Source of the DNA: an uncultured Pelagibacteraceae bacterium
GTDB lineage: Bacteria > Pseudomonadota > Alphaproteobacteria > Pelagibacterales > Pelagibacteraceae
Direction of reading: 5' to 3'
Assembly (NCBI GenBank): GCA_902628495.1
Contig: CACONH010000003.1
Location: 42,487-106,486, forward strand
Length of the DNA stretch: 64,000 bases
Shown here piece after piece: positions 18,284-26,218 of this stretch. The translations under genes were made by a program, and so were the position numbers. The notes under the pieces were generated by a model, which saw only the letters and a program-made list of their open reading frames with translations, was not told the origin of the DNA and ran no database searches. Each line of letters opens with the position of its first letter. Positions within the stretch are counted from its first letter, which is position 1.

Positions 18284-19389
18284 TTTAAATTATTGTAAAG
18301 GTTTATAGCATATCTGTCTGTCATTCCTGAAATAAAATCAGAAACAGATCTAAACTTATCCTTATTTATTTTTTGGTTTTTAATAAATTTTTTTGGATTT
18401 TTACAAATATAAGCAAATAAATATTTTATAATTTTTTGGCCTTTAGTATTTTTAGATAATACTTTTTTATTATTATACATTTTAACTCTTAAAAATTTTT
18501 TAATTTCACTATCGATTTGTTGAAAATTTTCAGAAAAATTTATTATTTTAGAATTATTTTTTTTAATATCTCTCAAATTTTTAATTTTATGCTTCTTGAG
18601 ATTTTTTTTACTGTTAGAAATAATATCTTTTACCATTAAATCTATTGAATCTCTTATTATTTGATAAATTAAAATTTTATTTTTTTTAACATTTTTATAT
18701 CTTTTAAAAATTTCTTTAAAAAAATTTATCTCTAAAATTTCCTCGAGTTTAAATAAATTTGCGTTTAATCCATCTTGAATATCATGATTATTATAAGCTA
18801 TATCGTCAGAGATATTTGAAATTTGTGACTCTAAAGATGAATATTGATTAAAATTAAATTTATTTTTTAAATTTTTAATACCTATTATACTATTTACTCT
18901 ACTGACATTGAATATAGGTCCATTATGTTTTAATAACCCATCTAAAGTTTCAAATGTTAAATTAAGACCTTTAAATTTTAAATATTTATTCTCAAGAAAC
19001 ATTACTATTCTTAAAGTTTGTAAGTTATGATCAAAACCTCCGTGATTAATCATGCACTCTTTTAGGCTATTTTCTCCAGCGTGACCAAATGGTGTATGAC
19101 CAAGATCATGAGCAAGACTTAGTGTTTCCGCAAGATCATCATTTAATTTCAAATACTTTGCAATTGATCTTGCTATCTGTGAAACCTCAATTGAATGAGT
19201 GATTCTGGTTCTAAAGTGATCACCTTCTGTATTAACAAAAACCTGTGTCTTATGCTTAAGTCTTCTAAAAGAGGCAGAGTGAATTATCCTATCTCTATCT
19301 CTTTGAAATGGCGTTCTGTATGAGCTATTTTTCTCATTAAAAAATCTTCCAGTTGACTTAAATTGTCCAAGTTTTTTGAAATTATTCAT
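18280..19389 (-). CDS. dgt: Deoxyguanosinetriphosphate triphosphohydrolase-like HD protein
   Basis: HD-domain hydrolase that releases tripolyphosphate from dNTPs, thought to balance nucleotide pools. The 369 residues include RTPFQRDRDRIIHSASFRRL, HFRTRITHSIEVSQIARSI (metal His65), AHDLGHTPFGHAGE (His94/Asp95, His98, His103) and NISDDIAYNNHD (late metal Asp). It is a little shorter than the roughly 400-residue alphaproteobacterial type 2 proteins. It heads the long minus-strand run and is divergent from the iron-sulfur carrier gene across only 50 bases. The dgt-argS order with the erpA-like gene divergent is conserved in alphaproteobacteria. Confidence 0.94.
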   Translation of the reverse strand: MNNFKKLGQFKSTGRFFNEKNSSYRTPFQRDRDRIIHSASFRRLKHKTQVFVNTEGDHFRTRITHSIEVSQIARSIAKYLKLNDDLAETLSLAHDLGHTPFGHAGENSLKECMINHGGFDHNLQTLRIVMFLENKYLKFKGLNLTFETLDGLLKHNGPIFNVSRVNSIIGIKNLKNKFNFNQYSSLESQISNISDDIAYNNHDIQDGLNANLFKLEEILEINFFKEIFKRYKNVKKNKILIYQIIRDSIDLMVKDIISNSKKNLKKHKIKNLRDIKKNNSKIINFSENFQQIDSEIKKFLRVKMYNNKKVLSKNTKGQKIIKYLFAYICKNPKKFIKNQKINKDKFRSVSDFISGMTDRYAINLYNNLK

Positions 19390-19439
19390 ACTTTAAAAAA
19401 GGTAAATTATAATTATATTACTATTAACAGCCTTACGAG

Positions 19440-19757
19440 ATGATTAAAGAAATTAAATTTACTGATAATGCGATAAAACAAATAAACCATTTGTTATCAA
19501 AAAAGGAAAAAGGATCTTTTTTTAGAATCGCTATCAAGGGTGGTGGGTGTTCTGGTTTCCAATACAATTTTTCCGTTGATACTGAAAAAGAGGATGATGA
19601 TATTCAATATAACAATATTCTAATTGATAAAACATCAGCTGATTTATTAAAAGGATCAGAAGTTGACTTTGTTAAAGAATTAATTGGTGAACAATTTAAA
19701 ATTAGCAATCCACAAAGTAAATCATCTTGTGGTTGTGGTGTCTCTTTCTCTCTATAA
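19440..19757 (+). CDS. erpA: A-type iron-sulfur cluster carrier (ErpA/IscA family)
   Basis: Carries assembled Fe-S clusters to target apoproteins. The 105 residues show the three invariant cysteines in GGGCSGFQYNFSVD and SSCGCGVSFSL at the C-terminus. Placement opposite dgt and upstream of xthA matches the erpA gene of other alphaproteobacteria, although family members are hard to tell apart by sequence alone. Its stop overlaps the xthA start by one base (TAATG). Confidence 0.88.
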   Translation: MIKEIKFTDNAIKQINHLLSKKEKGSFFRIAIKGGGCSGFQYNFSVDTEKEDDDIQYNNILIDKTSADLLKGSEVDFVKELIGEQFKISNPQSKSSCGCGVSFSL

Positions 19758-20533
19758 TGATAATAAGCTCTTGGAATGTTAATTCTGTAAGAGCTAGAAT
19801 AAATAATATTAAAGAATATCTTAAAAAATCTTCTCCTGACATTGTAATGATGCAGGAAATAAAAACTGAAGAAAAAAATTATCCTTTTGATGAATTTAAA
19901 AGCCTTAAGTATGAAAGTTATGTTTTTGGACAAAAAAGTTACAATGGTGTTGCCTTCATATCAAAGGATAAATTAAACAATATAAAACAAAATATCTTTA
20001 AAGATAAAATGAAACAATCGAGAATAATTTCAGGCGAATTAACTCATAAAAAGAAAAAAATTAATTTAATAAATATTTATACTCCAAATGGAAATCCAGT
20101 AGATACAGAAAAGTATGATTATAAATTATATTGGTTAGATAATTTTATAAAAACAATAAAAAAAAATTTGAAAGAAAATAATAATATTATTATAGGAGGA
20201 GATTTTAATATTATTCCTGCTGCTGAAGATGTTCATAATCCAAAATCATATGAAAACGATGCTCTGTTTAGATTAGAAATAAGGAAAAGATTTAGAGAAA
20301 TAATCAATTTAGGTTTCTTTGACACGTATAGATACATTTATCCTGACAAAGAAGGCTATACTTTTTGGGATTATATGAGTGGAGCATGGCAAAAAAATAA
20401 TGGTATGAGAATTGATCATTTTTTAGTCTCAAGCTCTTTAATAGATAGTATTAAAGATGTTAAGATAAATAAATATCCAAGAGGAAGAGAGAAACCCTCA
20501 GATCATACACCTATAGAAATAACAATCGATTAA
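19757..20533 (+). CDS. xthA: Exodeoxyribonuclease III (AP endonuclease)
   Basis: Cuts at abasic sites and trims 3' ends in base excision repair. I start it at the ATG at 19757 (MIISSWNVNSVRARI, 258 residues), because the ORF-track start lies inside the upstream gene and the family begins at this motif. Catalytic motifs are QEIKTEEKNYP, GVAFISK, GGDFNIIPAAEDV, and SDHTPI at the C-terminus. It overlaps the carrier gene by one base and converges on znuA with 6 bases between stops. Confidence 0.95.
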   Translation: MIISSWNVNSVRARINNIKEYLKKSSPDIVMMQEIKTEEKNYPFDEFKSLKYESYVFGQKSYNGVAFISKDKLNNIKQNIFKDKMKQSRIISGELTHKKKKINLINIYTPNGNPVDTEKYDYKLYWLDNFIKTIKKNLKENNNIIIGGDFNIIPAAEDVHNPKSYENDALFRLEIRKRFREIINLGFFDTYRYIYPDKEGYTFWDYMSGAWQKNNGMRIDHFLVSSSLIDSIKDVKINKYPRGREKPSDHTPIEITID

Positions 20534-20539
20534 ATTTAA

Positions 20540-21535
20540 TTAAGAACAATCCTTTAATGCGTTAGACATATCTTCAATTAAATTAAAATACATATTTTTA
20601 CTTTTATTTATAGTTGCACCTAATGGATCAAGAACGCCAGTTTTAACACCTGTATCACTTGCAATAGATTTAATTATCGCTGGGTTAAATTGAGGCTCTG
20701 AAAATATACATTTTACTTTTTTCTCTTCGATAACTTCTCTAATTTCTGATAATTGTTCAGCACCTGGCATGACGTCTGGGTTAACTGTTAAAGCGCCTAT
20801 AACAGATAGACCAAATCTTTTTTCAAAATATTGGTAAGCATCATGAAAGACAACAAAGCTTGCATTTTTATTTAGATCTTTTTTTATAGTGCTAGTTAAA
20901 TTATCTAAATCTTTTAAAAGCTTTTTAGAATTTGCTTTATAAGCCGAGCTATTATCAGCATCTATTTTAACTAACTGATTTGTAATTTTTTTAACAATAA
21001 CTTTTGCATTTAAAGGATCTAGCCAAATATGTGGATCATATTCCCCATGCGCGTGGCCATGCTCATCATGACCGTGATCGTCGTGACCTTCTTCTTTTTC
21101 TGCATGTTCATCATGATCATCTTCTTTTTTACCATGTTCATCGTGTCCATGATCATCATGACCTTCAAAAATGTTTTTTTCTCTAAATTTTAATTTCTTT
21201 AATCCACTTTGTTCTAATAAAGGAAAAATTACTGAATTTTTTGGTATTGATTTTAAAGCTGTCGGTAAAAAACTCTCTAAATCCTCACCTACCCAAATAA
21301 CTAAATCAGCTTTTTGAAGCATCTTTGCATGTGAAGGTTTTATCTGAAAATTATGTGGTGATGCAACTCCATCGATAATTAAACCGGGTTCACCCACCCC
21401 TTCCATAATATAGCTTGTTAGTGAATGTAGAGGTTTAATAGATGTAACTACATTAATATCTGCTTTAACAGGCGCAAAGACTAAAAGAATGCTAATAAAT
21501 GGTGTTAATAATAAATTTTTGCTAATATTTTTCAT
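20540..21535 (-). CDS. znuA: High-affinity zinc-binding periplasmic protein ZnuA
   Basis: Captures zinc in the periplasm for the ZnuBC importer. The 331 residues begin with a signal peptide (about 1-25, ending VKA-DIN). Predicted metal ligands are His61 (ASPHNF), His169 (DPHIWLDP), His231 (VFHDAY) and an Asp near the C-terminus (GVLDPLG). Residues 126-164 form a His/Asp/Glu-rich loop with two copies of HDDHGHDEHG, the zinc-collecting loop typical of ZnuA rather than of manganese-binding relatives. It is divergent from znuCB-zur, with a twin Zur operator between. Confidence 0.96.
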   Translation of the reverse strand: MKNISKNLLLTPFISILLVFAPVKADINVVTSIKPLHSLTSYIMEGVGEPGLIIDGVASPHNFQIKPSHAKMLQKADLVIWVGEDLESFLPTALKSIPKNSVIFPLLEQSGLKKLKFREKNIFEGHDDHGHDEHGKKEDDHDEHAEKEEGHDDHGHDEHGHAHGEYDPHIWLDPLNAKVIVKKITNQLVKIDADNSSAYKANSKKLLKDLDNLTSTIKKDLNKNASFVVFHDAYQYFEKRFGLSVIGALTVNPDVMPGAEQLSEIREVIEEKKVKCIFSEPQFNPAIIKSIASDTGVKTGVLDPLGATINKSKNMYFNLIEDMSNALKDCS

Positions 21536-21557
21536 GATAAATACCTTTTTCTATTAT

Positions 21558-21588
21558 TGTTATATTATAACAATGTTATAATATAACA
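21558..21588. promoter_or_regulatory. Twin Zur operator between znuA and znuC
   Basis: Two perfect Zur-type palindromic boxes lie in tandem: TGTTATATTATAACA (21558-21572) and TGTTATAATATAACA (21574-21588), matching the TGTTATAnTATAACA core known for E. coli Zur. Each is the reverse complement of the other, so the 31-base element is symmetrical about 21573. Each box contains a TATAAT usable as a -10: 21577-21582 toward znuC and 21569-21564 toward znuA. Zinc-loaded Zur would therefore cover both promoters at once. Confidence 0.9.
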
Positions 21589-21616
21589 AATAATAAATTA
21601 CAAGTATTTTTTTAAT

Positions 21617-22366
21617 ATGACACAAATAAATAATTCTCTCGTAAAATTAGAAAATGTAGGAGTGTTTGATAATGATAAATGGTTAGTAAAAGGAGTTTCT
21701 TTTGAAATAAATAAAGGACAGATTGTTACACTCATAGGTCCAAATGGTTCAGGAAAAACTACTACAGCTAAAATAACTCTAGGATTATACAAAGATATTG
21801 AGGGAAAAGTTCAAAAATTCACTGAAAAGGTAGCTTATGTTCCCCAAAAAATTAGCATTGATTGGACATTACCTATTAGGGTTAATGATTTTATGAACTT
21901 AACAAATACATTAACTAATGATGAGATAAAAGATGCTTTAGAAATAACAGGCACACCTCATTTAATAAATAAAAATCTAAAAAGTTTATCTGGTGGTGAG
22001 TTTCAAAGAATACTTATGGCAAGAGCTATCGCAAAAAAACCAGAACTTTTAGTGCTTGATGAACCTGTGCAAGGTGTCGATTTTAATGGTGAAATAGCAT
22101 TATATGAATTGATAAAAAAAATATCTGATACATTAAATTGTGGAATTTTATTAATCTCGCATAACCTTCATGTCGTTATGTCTAAGACAGACCACGTTGT
22201 ATGTTTGAATGGACATGTTTGCTGCTCTGGTACACCGATAGATGTTGCTAACAATGAAAAATATCAAGAAATATTTGGTAAAGATATTTCTAAAATATTA
22301 TCTGTATATGAACACTCCCATGACCATATTCACAAAATTGATGGGTCAATAGAAAAGAAAAAGTAA
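21617..22366 (+). CDS. znuC: Zinc ABC transporter ATP-binding protein ZnuC
   Basis: Powers zinc import through ZnuB. The 249 residues contain Walker A GPNGSGKTT, the Q-loop YVPQK, signature LSGGEFQRILMARAI, Walker B LLVLDEP and the switch His in LISHNLHVV. The C-terminus has a small His cluster (EHSHDHIHK), frequent in zinc ATPases. It is the first gene of znuC-znuB-zur and shares one base with znuB (TAATG). Confidence 0.95.
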   Translation: MTQINNSLVKLENVGVFDNDKWLVKGVSFEINKGQIVTLIGPNGSGKTTTAKITLGLYKDIEGKVQKFTEKVAYVPQKISIDWTLPIRVNDFMNLTNTLTNDEIKDALEITGTPHLINKNLKSLSGGEFQRILMARAIAKKPELLVLDEPVQGVDFNGEIALYELIKKISDTLNCGILLISHNLHVVMSKTDHVVCLNGHVCCSGTPIDVANNEKYQEIFGKDISKILSVYEHSHDHIHKIDGSIEKKK

Positions 22367-23169
22367 TGTTGGACGATTTTTTTATTAGAGCATTGTTAGT
22401 TGGAATTGGAATGGCATTAGTGACTGGTCCGCTTGGATGTTTTGTTGTTTGGAGAAGATTATCTTTTTTTGGAGATACATTAGCTCACTCTGCTTTGTTA
22501 GGAGTAACCTTATCATATACGACTGAGATCAATATGGCTTTATCAGTTTTTGTGATCTCATCTATTGTTGCATTAATCTTATTAAAATTACAAAAAACTA
22601 CAAATTTACCCTCAGATGCTTTACTAGGATTACTTGCGCATTCATCTTTAGCTATAGGTTTAGTAGTTATTGGTCTCTTGGCAACTATTAGATTTGATTT
22701 AATGGGGCTTTTATTTGGGGATATACTTGCAGTTAATGTTAACGACATAATTCTTGTATGGATTGGTGGAGCTATAATTCTTATTGTTTTAAAAATCATC
22801 TGGAAACCTTTGTTTGCATCTACTGTTAATTTTGAATTAGCTGAAGCGGAGGGAATGAAACCTGAAAAATATAATGCAATATTTACAATATTGTTAGCGG
22901 CTATAATTGCGATATCCATTAAAATTGTAGGTTTATTATTAATAACTGGAATGCTTATCCTGCCTGCGGCAATGGCAAGAAATATTTCGGATAATCCAAT
23001 GCAAATGGTGATATTTTCTGTAATTGGGGGGTTGTTATCTGTTTTGATTGGCCTGTTTGCATCTTTAGAAATTAATACACCATCGGGACCATCTATAATT
23101 ACAGCTGGATTGTTATTATTTATACTTTCATTAAGTAGAATAAAAAAGAAAACTCAATTGAACAATTAA
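22366..23169 (+). CDS. znuB: Zinc ABC transporter permease ZnuB
   Basis: Membrane channel of the zinc importer (ABC-3 family). The 267 residues are strongly hydrophobic with about eight to nine membrane segments, begin FIRALLVGIGMALVTGPLGC with the conserved GCFVVWRRLSFFGDTLAHSALLG region (quoted in part), and contain the EAEGMKP loop typical of the family. Translation is coupled to znuC by a one-base overlap; zur follows 22 bases later. Confidence 0.95.
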   Translation: MLDDFFIRALLVGIGMALVTGPLGCFVVWRRLSFFGDTLAHSALLGVTLSYTTEINMALSVFVISSIVALILLKLQKTTNLPSDALLGLLAHSSLAIGLVVIGLLATIRFDLMGLLFGDILAVNVNDIILVWIGGAIILIVLKIIWKPLFASTVNFELAEAEGMKPEKYNAIFTILLAAIIAISIKIVGLLLITGMLILPAAMARNISDNPMQMVIFSVIGGLLSVLIGLFASLEINTPSGPSIITAGLLLFILSLSRIKKKTQLNN

Positions 23170-23191
23170 ATGGAAATTAGTAAAATATAAT

Positions 23192-23587
23192 ATGACTCAA
23201 AAGAAAGAATATTTATCAAAAAATCAAAAAATAGTTTTAGATATTATTGAAAAATCTGCACAACCTATGAAAGCGTATTCAATATTGTTTAATGTTCAAA
23301 AAAAAGGTTTAAAAGCACCTCCTCAGGTTTATAGAGCGTTAGATAAATTGGTAGAGATAGGAAAAATTCATAAAATTGAAAGTAGAAATGCATTTATTGC
23401 ATGTAGAAATTCGGCTTGTACAATTACAAATGCTACAGCATTTTCTATTTGTGAGTCATGTGAAGATGTAAAAGAAATAAGTAGCTCAAAACTATCGAAA
23501 TACCTATCAAATTTTCAAGATAAAGAAGGTATGAAATTCAACAAATACAATCTTGAATTTTTCGGTCTGTGCAAAAAGTGTAAGTAA
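23192..23587 (+). CDS. zur: Zinc uptake regulator, Fur family
   Basis: Zinc-responsive repressor likely to bind the twin box before znuC. The 131 residues have an N-terminal winged helix (APPQVYRALDKLVEIGKIH) and the structural zinc site CESC (87, 90) and CKKC (127, 130). At the sensor site His60, Cys71 and Glu95 match my recollection of E. coli Zur ligands, but the second histidine aligns with Asn80, and an extra Cys76 lies nearby. It is encoded after znuCB, so it is probably autoregulated through the same operator. Confidence 0.88.
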   Translation: MTQKKEYLSKNQKIVLDIIEKSAQPMKAYSILFNVQKKGLKAPPQVYRALDKLVEIGKIHKIESRNAFIACRNSACTITNATAFSICESCEDVKEISSSKLSKYLSNFQDKEGMKFNKYNLEFFGLCKKCK

Positions 23588-23626
23588 ATATTAAGAAATA
23601 ATCAAAAAATCTATATATTGCAAATT

Positions 23627-23633
23627 AAGGAGG
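23627..23633 (+). promoter_or_regulatory. Strong Shine-Dalgarno that fixes the start of the 73-residue protein
   Basis: AAGGAGG is followed by 5 bases and then ATG at 23639. This near-perfect site supports starting at MFVKKY rather than at the ORF-track start 21 bases upstream. Such complete sites are rare among the genes of this window. Confidence 0.8.
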
Positions 23634-23638
23634 AAAAT

Positions 23639-23860
23639 ATGTTTGTAAAAAAATACCTTAAATGGATAAGCACATTTCTAGTTTTAGTTGGCATTCTATT
23701 AACTAATCTAAATATATATCCACTTAATATATATTTTCATGGATTGGGAGTTGTTGGATGGACTATAGCTGGATTTTTAGCGAAAGACAAAGCTATAATG
23801 ACAAATTTCGGTTTACAGATACCACTATTTTTAGTTGGCATTTATTCAGTTGTATTTTAA
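23639..23860 (+). CDS. Small conserved-looking membrane protein of unknown function
   Basis: I do not recognise a family. The 73 residues run MFVKKYLKWISTFLVLVG and contain about three hydrophobic segments (11-27, 32-46 with GLGVVGWTIAGF, 60-73), ending in ...GIYSVVF. There is no signal peptide, cysteine or obvious catalytic motif. It has one of the best Shine-Dalgarno sites in the window, implying efficient translation. It lies 51 bases after zur and 163 bases before the PiT-like transporter, all on the same strand, so a shared function is possible but unproven. Confidence 0.75.
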   Translation: MFVKKYLKWISTFLVLVGILLTNLNIYPLNIYFHGLGVVGWTIAGFLAKDKAIMTNFGLQIPLFLVGIYSVVF

Positions 23861-24023
23861 AGATTTTCTAGACATCTATTATAGATAGTTTAATTAAGAC
23901 CAATCCCCGTATTGATTCTCAAATAAATAAATTTTCCATGTAGCAAAAAAAATTTCATAGTTTAAACAATGCTTAAGTCATGAATCGATGGAACCGAAAA
24001 CAATAATATAAAGGGAGAAAAAA
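23861..24023 (+). other. 163-base leader before the PiT-like gene, no assigned element
   Basis: One of the longest gene-free stretches in the window. It ends in a good ribosome binding site, AAGGGAG (24011-24017), 6 bases before the ATG. Near its start a weak hairpin ATCTA-tta-TAGAT could end the upstream transcript. I looked for a riboswitch or small ORF and could support neither. A promoter is likely but I cannot place it. Confidence 0.4.
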
Positions 24024-24992
24024 ATGGAAATGGCTTTGATTTATACAGTAATTGGCTTTGGCCTTGCTGGATATAGTGTAATAGGAAACGACTCAATTCA
24101 AACATTAGGAACTTTCATAGCATCCAAACAGAAATGGTTTAAATGGTATGTTTTAGCATCTGCAGCATCTTTTGTAATGATACTTGCTTTAGCATGGGGT
24201 TGGTATAGCTACAATGGAGACATATCTTATGGAAGACTAACTCAAATTCCTTATCAGGAAATTCAATGGTATCATGCTGTTGCACCAGCAATACTTTTAG
24301 TTCTTACAAGAGTAGGTATTCCGGTATCAACAACTTTTTTAGTGCTTTCAGCTTTTGCTTCAACAGTAGTTTTGGAGAAAATGCTCATGAAAAGTGTTGT
24401 GGGTTATGGATTAGCTGCAATGGTTGCATATGTTTGTTGGATAGGAGTTTCCAGATTTATTAACGAAAAATTTGACGAAGTAAAAGGTGATTTTTGGATT
24501 TCTTTTTGGAGAAATTCTGTATGGGTAACATCAGGCTGGTTATGGTGGGTCTGGTTATCACATGATGTAGCTAATATAGCTGTGTATTTGCCAAGACAAT
24601 TAAGTATTGAGTTATTAATTGTTGTGATGGCTTATTTCACAATATTATTATTTTACATCTTTTATATTCAAGGAGGACGTATTCAAACAGTGGTTTTAGA
24701 AAAAACTGGTACTAGATACGCCCGGTCAGCAACAATAATTAACGTTATATATGCTGCAGTCTTATTTTATTTTAAAGAACTTAATGACCTTCCAATGTCG
24801 ACAACATGGGTATTCGTTGGTTTATTATGTGGTCGAGAGCTTGCAATCGCTACAATGAATAAAGACTATAAATTAGGATATGTCTTTCCATTAATTGGAA
24901 AAGATTTTCTTAAAATGGTATTTGGCCTAACCGTTTCAGTAGGTATAGTTCTTGCAATTCATTACGTGATAATTCCAAATAATTGGTTTTAA
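24024..24992 (+). CDS. Divergent PiT-family-like membrane transporter
   Basis: The 322 residues form about ten membrane segments and show a two-fold repeat like the inorganic phosphate transporter (PiT) family. The first half has IGND (20-23) and GIPVSTT (98-104); the second has SHDVAN (179-184) and DLPMSTT (255-261). The spacing from the Asp motif to the STT motif is nearly the same in both halves (78 and 77). The canonical GANDVANA and PVSTTH are only partly kept, so substrate (phosphate, sulfate, other anion) is uncertain. It has a strong Shine-Dalgarno site, follows zur and the 73-residue protein, and ends at a bidirectional terminator. Confidence 0.7.
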   Translation: MEMALIYTVIGFGLAGYSVIGNDSIQTLGTFIASKQKWFKWYVLASAASFVMILALAWGWYSYNGDISYGRLTQIPYQEIQWYHAVAPAILLVLTRVGIPVSTTFLVLSAFASTVVLEKMLMKSVVGYGLAAMVAYVCWIGVSRFINEKFDEVKGDFWISFWRNSVWVTSGWLWWVWLSHDVANIAVYLPRQLSIELLIVVMAYFTILLFYIFYIQGGRIQTVVLEKTGTRYARSATIINVIYAAVLFYFKELNDLPMSTTWVFVGLLCGRELAIATMNKDYKLGYVFPLIGKDFLKMVFGLTVSVGIVLAIHYVIIPNNWF

Positions 24993-25003
24993 ATATATTT
25001 TTG

Positions 25004-25031
25004 TGGTCGTGTTAATTATTTAACACGGCCA
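25004..25031. terminator. Bidirectional terminator overlapping the 3' end of manC
   Basis: TGGTCGTGTTAA (25004-25015) pairs with TTAACACGGCCA (25020-25031), giving a 12-base-pair stem (one G-U) and a 4-base loop. A T-run does not follow closely, but flanking DNA is A/T-rich. It serves both the PiT-like gene and the convergent valS-ilvD-manC transcript; the right arm encodes the last residues (GRVK) of ManC. Confidence 0.75.
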
Positions 25032-26218
25032 TAAATGTCTTGATATCTAACAATATCTGTCTCTTTAAGGATTGAACCTATTTGTGCTTCTATAATTTTT
25101 ACTGGTTTTTTAAATGGATTTTCAATTCTATGAATAGCTCCTAATGGAATATAAATAGTTTCACCAGGTTTCTTTAGGAATTTAATCTTATTTAAGGTAA
25201 TCTTTGGAATTCCATGAGTAACTACCCAATGTTCTGATCTATGGAAATGTTTTTGAAGACTTAAAATGCCTTTAGGTTTAACAAATAATTCTTTAATTAA
25301 AAATTCTTTGCCTTTAAATAAGTTTGTGTAGCTGCCCCATGGTCTATGAAATACGTTTTTCTTTTTAAAATATCTACTTTTAATCTTTCCGTACATTTTG
25401 CAGATTTCTTTCCAGCTACCTAGATCTGACCATGGAATATCAAGCTTGATCGCATTGATATTTTTAGTTTTCTCAAGTATTGCGTAATCAAACGATTTAG
25501 CTGTGGCTTTAGAAAATGATTGTTTATTTAAATAATAAACATTGCTTTTATATTTAGCTTTTATTACAGCTTTGTTACAGTTTCGAAAAATATTAGGCTG
25601 ATATTTCTTAAAATTATTAATAATTGAGTCTTTTCTCAAAAAGAACATTCCAGAATTCCAATATCCTTTTTGTCTAATTACTTGTTTTGCTCTCGATACT
25701 TTAGGTTTTTCAATAAATTTGGTGACCTTATTAATACTCTTTTTTTTCTTGGTGATAAAATATCCATACTCACTAGATGGACTTGTTGGCTTTATGCCGA
25801 AAATAAATACGTTTTTTTCATCTAAATTTGACTTATTTTTATTAATAGCTGTTATTAATTTGTTCGGCTTTTCAATTAAATGATCTGCAGCAAAATACAT
25901 TAAAGGCTGGTTATATGGAACATCTTTAATCAAAGCTGATGCTAAAATTGCAGGAGCAGTATTCTTTTTTGCTGGTTCTAAAATAATCTTATACTTTTTA
26001 ATTTTACTTTTCTTTAAAGCTTTTTTTACATCTTTAATATACTTTGAATTAGTACTTATAATTGGGTAATCAAAAACTTTACTTTTAATTCTTTCAAAAG
26101 TTTTATTAATTAAAGTCCAGCCGCCGAAATCTATGAATTGTTTTGCTTGATGATTAGATTTTTTGGGCCAAAGTCTAGTACCTGCCCCACCGCATAAAAT
26201 AACCGGTCTAATTTTCAT
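25016..26218 (-). CDS. manC: Mannose-1-phosphate guanylyltransferase / mannose-6-phosphate isomerase type II
   Basis: Makes GDP-mannose for surface polysaccharide. The 400 residues have an N-terminal nucleotidyltransferase with VILCGGAGTRLWPKK and the FIEKPKVSRA site, and a C-terminal cupin with RPWGSY, LQKHFHRSEHWVV and GETIYIPLGAIHRIENP. It is shorter than the E. coli enzyme (478) but has both domains, so it is probably bifunctional. It shares one base with the ilvD stop. Its final codons lie in the terminator stem. A sugar-nucleotide gene downstream of valS and ilvD is an unusual mixture. Confidence 0.88.
   Translation of the reverse strand: MKIRPVILCGGAGTRLWPKKSNHQAKQFIDFGGWTLINKTFERIKSKVFDYPIISTNSKYIKDVKKALKKSKIKKYKIILEPAKKNTAPAILASALIKDVPYNQPLMYFAADHLIEKPNKLITAINKNKSNLDEKNVFIFGIKPTSPSSEYGYFITKKKKSINKVTKFIEKPKVSRAKQVIRQKGYWNSGMFFLRKDSIINNFKKYQPNIFRNCNKAVIKAKYKSNVYYLNKQSFSKATAKSFDYAILEKTKNINAIKLDIPWSDLGSWKEICKMYGKIKSRYFKKKNVFHRPWGSYTNLFKGKEFLIKELFVKPKGILSLQKHFHRSEHWVVTHGIPKITLNKIKFLKKPGETIYIPLGAIHRIENPFKKPVKIIEAQIGSILKETDIVRYQDIYGRVK

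Noticed and set aside
21004-21186. 60-residue His-rich ORF on the plus strand inside znuA
   Set aside because: It is the antisense shadow of the ZnuA histidine loop: CAT/GAT/ATG-rich repeats read as His and Asp codons on both strands. It has no ribosome binding site or family.
23861-24023. Possible riboswitch or small RNA in the leader of the PiT-like gene
   Set aside because: Only short weak helices can be drawn, and I could not match a known SAR11 riboswitch (for example SAM-V). Left as an unassigned leader.
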